Assembly (NCBI GenBank): GCA_003140115.1
Contig: PLIQ01000366.1
Span: 18,959-27,589, forward strand
Origin: Actinomycetota bacterium
Lineage (GTDB): Bacteria; Actinomycetota; Actinomycetes; Streptosporangiales; Streptosporangiaceae
Length of the DNA stretch: 8,631 bases
Reading direction: 5' to 3'
Every line of letters begins with the position of its first letter. Position 1 is the first letter of the stretch. Positions 1 to 5,169 of the stretch are shown piece by piece. Position numbers and translations under genes: made by a program. The notes under the pieces were generated by a model. The model had not been told where the DNA came from and made no database searches. It worked only from the letters and a program-made list of their open reading frames with translations.

Positions 1-34
1 TCCTCCTGGTGGTGGATGTGGTGGTGAAACGGGC

Positions 35-766
35 TCAGAGGGGCAGCGAGTGGCTGAGCACGCCGCGCCCCGGCCGGCGGCCGGTGAGCGTGCGGATGTA
101 CTCGATGGCGTCGATCTCGACGTGTTCGCCGTCGTGGCCCTGGCGGAAGGTTCCGCCCGCCGGGCCTTCCAGCACGAGGTCGAACGGCTGACGGTGAATC
201 GAGGCCCATTCGGCAACGATGTCGGCGACCAGGCGGCCGTCGTGGCCCGGCGTGAGGTCCATCGGCCTGCCGGTCGCGTGAGCGATGTCGATGCGGTGGC
301 ACCAGATGTCGCGGGTGAATCCTACGTCGAGGAGGTACTTAAGCGGCTGCCAGCCAATCGGCGGGCCGAACGGGAGCGGCAGGTACCGCATCGGGGGCGG
401 CGTGTGCCACCGGCCCCGGACCGCCTTCGGGCCTACCTCCTGGAGCTGGCCGACCAGGTCCTCGTCGGAGAGGTGGGCGCGCTCGCGGATCTGCAGCTCG
501 TTCAGGCCGTCTACCCAATGATGCGAATCGATCTGCTTGTTCAGCGGCAGCCCCCCGCGCAACTGGTGCGCGAACTCCCGCACCGAGGCCTGCGCGTCAG
601 CCGATCCGAGCACGTGCAGGGCGATCTTACGGACGTCCCATGCGCTGCAGTCGGTGGGCAGCGTCCACTCATCTGGCGTGAGTCCGGCGGCTAGCTTCGC
701 GAAGCGCTGGAACTCCTCCTCGGCGAGGCGGCGAGCTTCCGGGCGGTCGATGCGATCAGGTTCCAT
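35..766 (-). CDS. Maleylpyruvate isomerase (MDMPI)-like mycothiol-dependent enzyme
   Basis: A 243-residue protein of the DinB-like mycothiol-dependent maleylpyruvate isomerase superfamily. The N-terminal helical bundle shows the family pattern around residues 33-54 (EWTLPTDCSAWDVRKIALHVLG). A second block at about 149-160 reads GFTRDIWCHRID. H51 and H157 match the family's metal-binding histidines, and D153 occupies the place usually held by Glu (pattern E-x3-H). Family members bind a divalent metal and use mycothiol in thiol-dependent isomerisation or transfer; the substrate here is unknown. The C-terminal third (about 175-230) resembles the SCP2-like tail of these proteins. I chose the ATG at 766 because GGAGG lies five bases upstream (772-776); a start at 784 would lack this. 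The start overlaps the end of the TetR gene by 11 bp, so the two are co-transcribed and probably coupled. Substitution of Glu by Asp is conservative, so it may still be active. Confident in family, not in reaction. Confidence 0.85.
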   Translation of the reverse strand: MEPDRIDRPEARRLAEEEFQRFAKLAAGLTPDEWTLPTDCSAWDVRKIALHVLGSADAQASVREFAHQLRGGLPLNKQIDSHHWVDGLNELQIRERAHLSDEDLVGQLQEVGPKAVRGRWHTPPPMRYLPLPFGPPIGWQPLKYLLDVGFTRDIWCHRIDIAHATGRPMDLTPGHDGRLVADIVAEWASIHRQPFDLVLEGPAGGTFRQGHDGEHVEIDAIEYIRTLTGRRPGRGVLSHSLPL

Positions 767-1346
767 TTGGTCCTCCCCTGGCAATGGCGTCGTCGACCAG
801 GAGGTCGACGAGACGGTCGAGATGGCGGAGCCAGCGGTTGCCGCCAGGATCGTTGCTGAGCTGAGCCTCGGTGAGACCGGCGGTCATGGCGACGATGCAG
901 TCGATGTCGCCCGGCCCGGTCACCCCTGCGGCCCGCATCAGCGTGACCGCGCGGTCCAGTACCTCCTCGGCCGGCGCATACGATTCCCGCGAGGGTGTGA
1001 AGCCGGGGATCGGCCGCTGGAACAGCAGCTGGTAGCGGGCGGGGTCCTCACCCGCGAACGCCGTGAAGACGGCCAGCCACTGCTTGAGCGCGTCACGGGG
1101 CTCTCGGGAGAACGTCGTAGTGTCCAGGCGTTCGACCAGCCGCCGGTTGCCGTCGGCGAACATCGCGTCGTACAAGGCGTGCTTCGAGTCGAAGTACTCA
1201 TACAGCGACGGCTGACGGATTCCGACCTCCCGGGCCAGGGCGTGCAGCGACACCCCGGCGATCCCGTGTTCCCGGGCTAGCGTCCAGGCACACGCCACGA
1301 TCCCCGCCATCCTCGCCTCACGGCGCTTCGCGACCGAGCCCGCCAT
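756..1346 (-). CDS. TetR-family transcriptional repressor
   Basis: A 196-residue TetR-family regulator, typical length. Residues 15-56 form the N-terminal DNA-binding domain: helix 1 around IVACAWTLAREHG, then a helix-turn-helix. The recognition helix QPSLYEYF (residues 45-52) resembles the QPTLYWHV of the tetracycline repressor TetR(B). The C-terminal region, about 60-190, is the helical ligand-binding and dimerisation domain; the ligand cannot be read from sequence. The ATG at 1346 is chosen because it overlaps the TGA of an upstream leader ORF (TGATG), which would deliver ribosomes by coupling; it has no Shine-Dalgarno of its own. An internal ATG at 1310 has GAGG five bases upstream and would give 183 residues, still keeping the whole helix-turn-helix, so it is a real alternative. 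Two tetO-like palindromes overlie its promoter, so autorepression is likely. The next gene, an MDMPI-like enzyme, overlaps its end and is probably its regulated target. Confidence 0.9.
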   Translation of the reverse strand: MAGSVAKRREARMAGIVACAWTLAREHGIAGVSLHALAREVGIRQPSLYEYFDSKHALYDAMFADGNRRLVERLDTTTFSREPRDALKQWLAVFTAFAGEDPARYQLLFQRPIPGFTPSRESYAPAEEVLDRAVTLMRAAGVTGPGDIDCIVAMTAGLTEAQLSNDPGGNRWLRHLDRLVDLLVDDAIARGGPNGT

Positions 1347-1402
1347 CACGGACTGATCAGATTGTCGACGGCCGGGGCGTGAGCCAGGTAGATCCGTGTC
1401 AT
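1346..1402 (-). CDS. 18-codon leader ORF upstream of the TetR gene
   Basis: Too short for usual gene calling, but well framed. An ATG at 1402 has a strong Shine-Dalgarno, GGGAGGG at 1407-1413, about five bases away. It encodes MTRIYLAHAPAVDNLISP and then stops at a TGA that shares its A with the ATG of the TetR gene (TGATG). Unlike the TetR ATG, it has the ribosome binding site expected in this transcript. The likely role is to load ribosomes that then reinitiate on the repressor, setting a low, coupled rate. I see no run of regulatory codons of the kind found in amino-acid attenuators. It could instead be the remnant of an older N-terminus in another frame. I infer translation from the signals; there is no homology to support it. 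Confidence 0.5.
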   Translation of the reverse strand: MTRIYLAHAPAVDNLISP

Positions 1403-1422
1403 CTGACCCTCCCTCACGCTTT

Positions 1423-1459
1423 CCTATCGCTGATAGGACATTATCCTATCAGCGATAGG
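1423..1459. promoter_or_regulatory. Double tetO-like operator
   Basis: CCTATCGCTGATAGG (1423-1437) and CCTATCAGCGATAGG (1445-1459) are perfect reverse complements of each other, separated by ACATTAT. Each arm is itself a palindrome, CCTATC-N3-GATAGG. The second differs at only two of 15 positions from the core of Tn10 tetO2 (CCTATCAGTGATAGA). Centres are 22 bp apart, about two helical turns, so two repressor dimers could bind the same face. Position over the -35/-10 spacer and start site indicates repression by the adjacent TetR protein. Confidence 0.8.
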
Positions 1460-1466
1460 CAGTCAA
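1438..1466 (-). promoter_or_regulatory. Sigma70-type promoter of the tetR-MDMPI operon
   Basis: On the minus strand TTGACT (1466-1461) is followed, after exactly 17 bases, by TAATGT (1443-1438). The -35 matches five of six consensus bases. The -10 has the TANNNT pattern. Transcription should start near 1431, leaving about 29 bases before the leader ORF. One palindrome fills the spacer and the other covers the predicted start point, a geometry that would block RNA polymerase. Confidence 0.6.
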
Positions 1467-1488
1467 GGATTTCCCTGCGGAGGATTGG

Positions 1489-2997
1489 GTGAAATGTACT
1501 TCGGTCAAGTATACTTCGGTCATGCACGCTTCACAGGCTGGGACGCCACCTAAGCCGCCTCACCTGTTCGGCCGAGATACCGAGTGGACCGGGCTGGTCG
1601 CCTTCGCCACCGATGCCCGGCCTGGCGCCACGCTGGGCGTGGTCAGCGGACGGCGCCGACAGGGCAAGAGCTATCTCCTCCAGGGGCTGGCGACGGCCCT
1701 GGGCGGGATCTACTTCCCGGCCTTGGAGCTGACCGAGACGGTCTCACTCCGGTTGTTCGCCGACGAGCTCATCCGCTTCAGCAGGTCGCCGGTCCCGCCG
1801 TTCCGGGACTGGCTTGACGCCATTGCGTACCTGTTCCGGCTGGCCGGGGATCGTGTCGTTCCAGTGGTCATTGATGAGTTCCCCTTCCTGGTCAAGGCGT
1901 CACCCAGCCTGCCGTCGATCATCCAGCGAGAGCTTGGCCCGGGGGGAAGCGGATCAACGAGCCGCACGCGGCTCCTCCTGTGCGGCTCCGCCATGTCAGT
2001 GATGGGCGGGCTGCTTTCCGGGTCGGCGCCGCTGCGGGGGCGGGCGGGCTTCGAGCTGATTGTCCACCCCTTTGGCTACCGAGACGCCGCACGGTTCTGG
2101 GACATCACCGACCCCAAGCTGGCCGTGCTGGTGCATTCAGTGGCAGGCGGAACTCCCGCTTACCGGCGGGAGCTCCTGCGCGAAGACACCCCCGCGGACC
2201 TCGCTGACTTTGACCCCTGGGTGATCCGGACCGTGCTGAACCCGCAGACCCCGCTCTTCCGGGAAGCCCGCTACCTGCTCGCCGAGGAGACCGAGATCCG
2301 CGACCCGTCGCTCTATCATTCTGTGCTCGCGGCCGTCGCCGAGGGAAATAACACCTCCGGCGGAATCGCCAGCTATATCGGCCGGAAGTCCAACGAGGTC
2401 GCGCATCCCCTCCGTGTCCTGGAGGATTCCCGGCTGCTGATCAAGGAGCCCGATCTGTTCAGATCGGGACGGGCGAGGTACCGCATCGCCGAGCCGCTCA
2501 TTACCTTCTACCAGGCCGTCATGAGCCGGGAATGGGCACGCCTGGAACTCGGCGGCGGATCAGCCGTCTGGTCCGGAGCCCGCGCCCGTTTCCTGTCCCA
2601 GGTAACGGGGCCGCATTTCGAAGCGATCTGCCGCGACTACGCGGCCGCTGCTGATCCCGCCGTCTTCGGCGGGCCGCCAGGCGAGGTGGGGTCCGGGGTA
2701 GTCGCAGACCCAGCCAACCGGACCCAGATCCAGATCGACGTCGCGGTGCTCGCGCCCGCCGAGCACGGGCGGCCGCGCAAGGTTCTTTCCCTCGGCGAGG
2801 TGAAGTGGGACCGGGTTATGGACCTGCGCCACGTCGAGCGCCTGCGGCGTGCCCGGGACCTGCTCGCGGTCAAGGGATTCGACACCCAGCACGCGGTACT
2901 CGCCTGCTACTCCGGCGCAGGCTTCGACCGCCAACTGCTAGCCGACCAACGCCCCGACATCCGTCTGGTCGGCCTGGATCAGCTCTACGCGTATTAG
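1489..2997 (+). CDS. AAA+/STAND-like ATPase with C-terminal PD-(D/E)XK-like (DUF234-type) domain
   Basis: A 502-residue P-loop ATPase of the archaeal-ATPase/DUF234 type. Residues 27-34 (LFGRDTEW) are the usual N-terminal box. Walker A is GRRRQGKS at 54-61. Walker B is VVPVVIDE at 123-130. A sensor-like LLLCGSAMSVM lies at 162-172, and PLRGR at 181-185 could supply an arginine finger. A winged-helix-like segment follows at about 276-324. The C-terminal domain has QIDVAV (D417) and LGEVKW (E437, K439), the spacing of a PD-(D/E)XK nuclease core, so nucleic-acid cleavage gated by ATP is plausible but unproven; many homologues have no known function. Two starts compete: GTG 1489 with GGAGG five bases upstream, and ATG 1522, six bases after a TATACT -10 box, suited to a leaderless mRNA and giving 491 residues. 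Both keep all domains. It is divergent from the TetR operon. Confidence 0.85.
   Translation: MKCTSVKYTSVMHASQAGTPPKPPHLFGRDTEWTGLVAFATDARPGATLGVVSGRRRQGKSYLLQGLATALGGIYFPALELTETVSLRLFADELIRFSRSPVPPFRDWLDAIAYLFRLAGDRVVPVVIDEFPFLVKASPSLPSIIQRELGPGGSGSTSRTRLLLCGSAMSVMGGLLSGSAPLRGRAGFELIVHPFGYRDAARFWDITDPKLAVLVHSVAGGTPAYRRELLREDTPADLADFDPWVIRTVLNPQTPLFREARYLLAEETEIRDPSLYHSVLAAVAEGNNTSGGIASYIGRKSNEVAHPLRVLEDSRLLIKEPDLFRSGRARYRIAEPLITFYQAVMSREWARLELGGGSAVWSGARARFLSQVTGPHFEAICRDYAAAADPAVFGGPPGEVGSGVVADPANRTQIQIDVAVLAPAEHGRPRKVLSLGEVKWDRVMDLRHVERLRRARDLLAVKGFDTQHAVLACYSGAGFDRQLLADQRPDIRLVGLDQLYAY
1497..1522 (+). repeat. 15-bp-period direct repeat with AAGTATACTT palindrome
   Basis: TACTTCGGTCA occurs at 1497-1507 and again at 1512-1522, a period of 15 bases. 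Between them lies the perfect palindrome AAGTATACTT (1507-1516). If translation starts at GTG 1489 the repeat encodes TSV-K/Y-TSV-M. If it starts at ATG 1522 the repeat is upstream promoter DNA and could be an operator. Confidence 0.75.
1510..1521 (+). promoter_or_regulatory. Candidate leaderless promoter of the ATPase gene
   Basis: TATACT at 1510-1515 matches five of six -10 consensus bases and ends six bases before ATG 1522, so transcription could begin at the start codon. There is no good -35 at 17-18 bases; TTGGGT at 1485-1490 would need a 19-base spacer. The same -10 and spacing precede mazE in this window. Confidence 0.4.
2449..2468. repeat. Perfect 20-bp inverted repeat inside the ATPase gene
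   Basis: CCCGATCTGTTCAGATCGGG can fold as an eight-pair stem with a GTTC loop. It lies in the coding region for PDLFRSG at the start of the DUF234-type part. No T-run follows, so it is not a normal terminator. Confidence 0.6.
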
Positions 2998-3228
2998 AGG
3001 ATGCGCAGGTGGCCCCGGGTCCGTGCTATAAGACCTCACTCTTCTGCCGATGAGCGGGCGTAAATGTGCAGGAGCTGTCGTGCAGTCGAAACGGATCCGG
3101 AAAGAGGTAGACTACTCGATCAGCCTGTTACAGCATGAACTCTCAGGCTGGCTTATAGCAGGATTGATATGTCTCCGGCCACTAGCTTTATCGGCCAATT
3201 GACTCAACTTCGTTCGTGAGGAACGACT
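2998..3228. other. Intergenic region between the ATPase and WD40 genes
   Basis: No ORF of note. It holds a 9-bp inverted pair, TGCTATAAG (3024-3032) and CTTATAGCA (3152-3160), and a 7-bp pair, CAGCCTG (3121-3127) and CAGGCTG (3144-3150). A clear terminator with a T-run is absent. The base composition falls in GC from here into the WD40 gene. Confidence 0.5.
3164..3192 (+). promoter_or_regulatory. Weak candidate promoter for the WD40 gene
   Basis: TTGATA (3164-3169, five of six -35 bases) is followed after 17 bases by TTTATC (3187-3192), a poor -10. A start near 3199 would leave about 30 bases of leader, including the ribosome binding site GAGGAA (3218-3223) five bases before the ATG. Confidence 0.25.
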
Positions 3229-4353
3229 ATGTCGGAGGATAAACCAGAGGCTGGCAAGGGCGGCCGAGGCGACCCCAACACAGGTGCTTGGATAGGAGCA
3301 GGAGGGCTTATTGTGGCCGCTGTCGTCGGCGGCATTTTTGCTCTTCTCGCTGCACGAGGAGGAGGCCCGCCAACCCCAACGACGAGCCTGTCCTCTCCCG
3401 CAGTGTCGGTCTCCGCAGCCACAACTAGCCCGTCGTCTAGTACGGTCGGCAACCTAGTCACGCTGGTGAGCCCGGGGGTGGACACCGTCGCGTACAGCTT
3501 CGACGGCAAGTACCTAGCGGCTGGGAATGCGAATGGGATCGTCCGTGTGTGGCAGACGAGCAATTGGCAGGTTGCTGACTCAATGACTAACCCGAATAGC
3601 AAAGGTGTCACCTCGATAGCCTTTAATCGCGCTAGCTCGCTGCTAGCCGCGGGCGACGCTAACGGACACGTCTATGTCTGGGCCAGCGGCCACGCCACTG
3701 TTCTAAGCGATCCGTCTGACGCACCCATCCGATCAGTCGCATTCAGTCAAAACAATAAATACCTGGCAGCTGGCGATACGAGCGGAACGATCAACGTCTG
3801 GCAGACGAGTACGTGGAGGCTGGTCAGTTCAATGACCGACCCAGGTAGTTCAGGTGTCAACTCAGTGGCCTTCAATCCCACTAACTCGCTACTTGCCGTG
3901 GGCGACGCTAACGGGCGCATCTACCTTTGGGCTAATGGCCACGCGACCGTTCTGAATGACCCGTTTGGGGCCGCTGTGCGGTCAGTCGTCTTCGCCGCGG
4001 ACAACAGGGCACTGGTCAGCGGCAATAGTGCTGGCTATGTCTATGTATGGCACGTGGGCAACGGCGAGGCATGGCTGACGACGCTTTCGCCCAGCCACTA
4101 CGAGGTCGCCGAAACTCTGCACGATCCTGATACTAAAGGAATCGAGTCGATTTCATTCAATGCCAGAAGTACTACTATCGCGGCAGCCGATGGAAACGGG
4201 CGAGTGTACTTGTGGCTATACAACCCCACCCCGGGACAATTCCAGTATCCCACCAACGACGCTGCACTGTCTGTTGCCTACAGCCCCGATGACAGTTACT
4301 TGGCCATTGCATCCGCCAGCGGGAATGTCTATGTGAAGCTGGTAGGCTCTTAG
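3229..4353 (+). CDS. Membrane-anchored seven-bladed WD40 repeat protein
   Basis: A 374-residue protein. A short hydrophilic head (1-19) is followed by one membrane segment (about 20-42, rich in A, G, V, I and L). A Pro/Ser/Thr-rich linker (46-73) leads to a beta-propeller (about 74-374). Seven WD40-like blades end near VRVW 105-108, VYVW 148-151, INVW 188-191, IYLW 231-234, VYVW 271-274, VYLW 326-329 and VYVK 367-370; the last lacks the Trp. Seven is the common propeller number, so the domain looks complete. The linker type suggests the propeller is outside the membrane. Such propellers bind other proteins; no enzyme domain is attached here. Blades 1/3/5 and 2/4/6 resemble each other more than their immediate neighbours, a two-blade period of about 83 residues. 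ATG 3229 has GAGGAA five bases upstream. The gene has lower GC than its neighbours. It lies 231 bases beyond the ATPase, too far to assume an operon. Confidence 0.85.
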   Translation: MSEDKPEAGKGGRGDPNTGAWIGAGGLIVAAVVGGIFALLAARGGGPPTPTTSLSSPAVSVSAATTSPSSSTVGNLVTLVSPGVDTVAYSFDGKYLAAGNANGIVRVWQTSNWQVADSMTNPNSKGVTSIAFNRASSLLAAGDANGHVYVWASGHATVLSDPSDAPIRSVAFSQNNKYLAAGDTSGTINVWQTSTWRLVSSMTDPGSSGVNSVAFNPTNSLLAVGDANGRIYLWANGHATVLNDPFGAAVRSVVFAADNRALVSGNSAGYVYVWHVGNGEAWLTTLSPSHYEVAETLHDPDTKGIESISFNARSTTIAAADGNGRVYLWLYNPTPGQFQYPTNDAALSVAYSPDDSYLAIASASGNVYVKLVGS

Positions 4354-4424
4354 TCTGGAACAGCACTTATGCCGGTAAGTTTTCGAGGTCGGCAGTGGGG
4401 CCGGCACCAATGTTCACGGGCGGC

Positions 4425-4469
4425 GTGGGCGTCAGATGGCTCTGGCCTCCCGGCCCTCGTAACGCCCAC
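4425..4469. terminator. Possible shared terminator between convergent genes
   Basis: GTGGGCGT (4425-4432) and ACGCCCAC (4462-4469) pair perfectly. Within the loop GGCC-TCCC-GGCC (4444-4455) can form a second small stem. It sits between the ends of the WD40 gene (plus) and mazF (minus). No T-run follows on either strand, so the role as terminator is uncertain. Confidence 0.35.
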
Positions 4470-4497
4470 TATCATGCCGCCGCGAGCGCGTCACCGG

Positions 4498-4839
4498 TCA
4501 GAGCCCTAGTACGCGGCGAAGTCCCCGGTCGACGTCGTCCATGAGGGATGCAGACGCGTAGCCGACAGGTTCCTCAAGGTCGGTCTTATCGAGGGTGATG
4601 AGGGCGGTGACGTTGATGACTGAGTCCTTGGGGAGGCCGGAGACGGCCGCGGGCAGGAAAACGTTGCCGGGCATGGCGGCCAGCGCCGTATTAGACGTGA
4701 TGACGGCCGCGATGGTGGTGTTGAGCCGACTGGCGTTGAAGGGGTCGGACTGGATGATCAGGACTGGGCGTCGCTTGGCGGGCTTACTGCCGCGCGCCTC
4801 GCCGAGATCGGCCCAGCAGATGGCGCTGCGCTCGGTCAC
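4498..4839 (-). CDS. mazF: MazF/PemK-family endoribonuclease toxin
   Basis: A 113-residue MazF-family toxin, normal length. The family landmarks are all present. AICWADLG (6-13) is the first strand. GSKPAKRRPVLIIQSDPFN (17-35) carries the conserved RPV motif. AAVITSN (44-50) is the conserved Thr strand, GLPKDSVINV (68-77) follows, and TLDK (82-85) precedes the C-terminal helix ending LRRVLGL. By comparison with Bacillus subtilis MazF, R24 and T48 correspond to the catalytic Arg and Thr. MazF toxins cut single-stranded RNA at short sequences, halting translation, and are held inactive by MazE bound across the active site. The start is GTG at 4839, sharing GTGA with the stop of the antitoxin gene, so translation is coupled to it. 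It has no visible truncation or loss of key residues, so it is probably active. The cut site cannot be predicted. Confidence 0.92.
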   Translation of the reverse strand: MTERSAICWADLGEARGSKPAKRRPVLIIQSDPFNASRLNTTIAAVITSNTALAAMPGNVFLPAAVSGLPKDSVINVTALITLDKTDLEEPVGYASASLMDDVDRGLRRVLGL

Positions 4840-5075
4840 CAGTCGTCTTGGCCGGCCAGGTAACTGCGGCCAGCGGCGGCAGCGGCGGCGTTGGAGTCGT
4901 CATCGCCGGTTCGCAGCGCCTCGTCGATCTGCTGGGTGAGCGAACGCGAGGCCAGCTGGTCCAGGTAGCTGCGGGCAGCGCGGGCGAAGAACTCGGACCT
5001 GCTGATACCCAGTTCCTGTGCTTGCCTGGTGGCTTGCTCGTAGGTGTCGTCGGGGAGCGAGATCGCTGTCTTCAT
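4836..5075 (-). CDS. mazE: MazE-like ribbon-helix-helix antitoxin
   Basis: A 79-residue antitoxin. The N-terminal 45 residues are a classic ribbon-helix-helix: strand KTAISLPDDTYEQ, helix AQELG, turn ISRSEF and helix ARAARSYLDQL. The strand pairs in a dimer and binds the DNA major groove. The C-terminal half is acidic and flexible, with a run of six Ala (63-68) before the GRSYLAGQDDW tail. That tail is the part expected to wrap the toxin. The frame is open upstream to 5222, but ATG 5075 is the sensible start: MKTAIS is where this family begins, and it stands six bases after a TATACT -10 box. The GAGG just upstream is only two bases from the ATG, too close for a normal ribosome binding site, which favours a leaderless mRNA. 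Its stop overlaps the GTG of mazF, the standard antitoxin-first order. Confidence 0.88.
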   Translation of the reverse strand: MKTAISLPDDTYEQATRQAQELGISRSEFFARAARSYLDQLASRSLTQQIDEALRTGDDDSNAAAAAAGRSYLAGQDDW

Positions 5076-5110
5076 ACCCTCAGTATAACCGGGTATTACT
5101 TCGATGAGAA
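5074..5110 (-). promoter_or_regulatory. mazEF promoter with overlapping palindromic operator
   Basis: On the minus strand TTCTCA (5110-5105), 17 bases, then TATACT (5087-5082), then six bases to ATG 5075. ATACCC (5074-5079) and GGGTAT (5091-5096) form an inverted repeat with an 11-base centre that contains the -10 box. Ribbon-helix-helix antitoxins normally repress their own promoter, alone or with the toxin, and this is the obvious binding site. Confidence 0.55.
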
Positions 5111-5129
5111 TCGCTAGGGCGACGTCGTC

Positions 5130-5159
5130 AGCCCGCACTCTCATGCCGCTTTGCGGGCT
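5130..5159 (-). terminator. Stem-loop after the solo nuclease gene
   Basis: AGCCCGCA (5130-5137) and TGCGGGCT (5152-5159) make a perfect eight-pair GC-rich stem with a 14-base loop. It starts 11 bases beyond the stop of the nuclease gene and upstream of the mazEF promoter. It has no T-run. It probably separates the two transcripts. Confidence 0.45.
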
Positions 5160-5169
5160 TACCGCATGT

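Noticed and set aside
1..34. GGT-rich repeated stretch at the left edge
   Set aside because: Short low-complexity sequence at the window end with no gene or structure that can be judged.
50..694. Long plus-strand ORF over the MDMPI-like gene
   Set aside because: It is antisense to a gene with clear family motifs and has the Arg/Ala/Gly-rich composition of a shadow frame in GC-rich DNA.
537..1280. 247-codon plus-strand ORF spanning the MDMPI/TetR junction
   Set aside because: It runs antisense across two real genes and shows no domain pattern.
3121..3150. CAGCCTG/CAGGCTG inverted repeat as terminator of the ATPase gene
   Set aside because: Seven pairs with a 16-base loop and no T-run, more than 120 bases past the stop; too weak to call.
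3199..3204. TTGACT as -35 for the WD40 gene
   Set aside because: No -10 box lies 16-18 bases downstream; that position is at the ribosome binding site and start codon.
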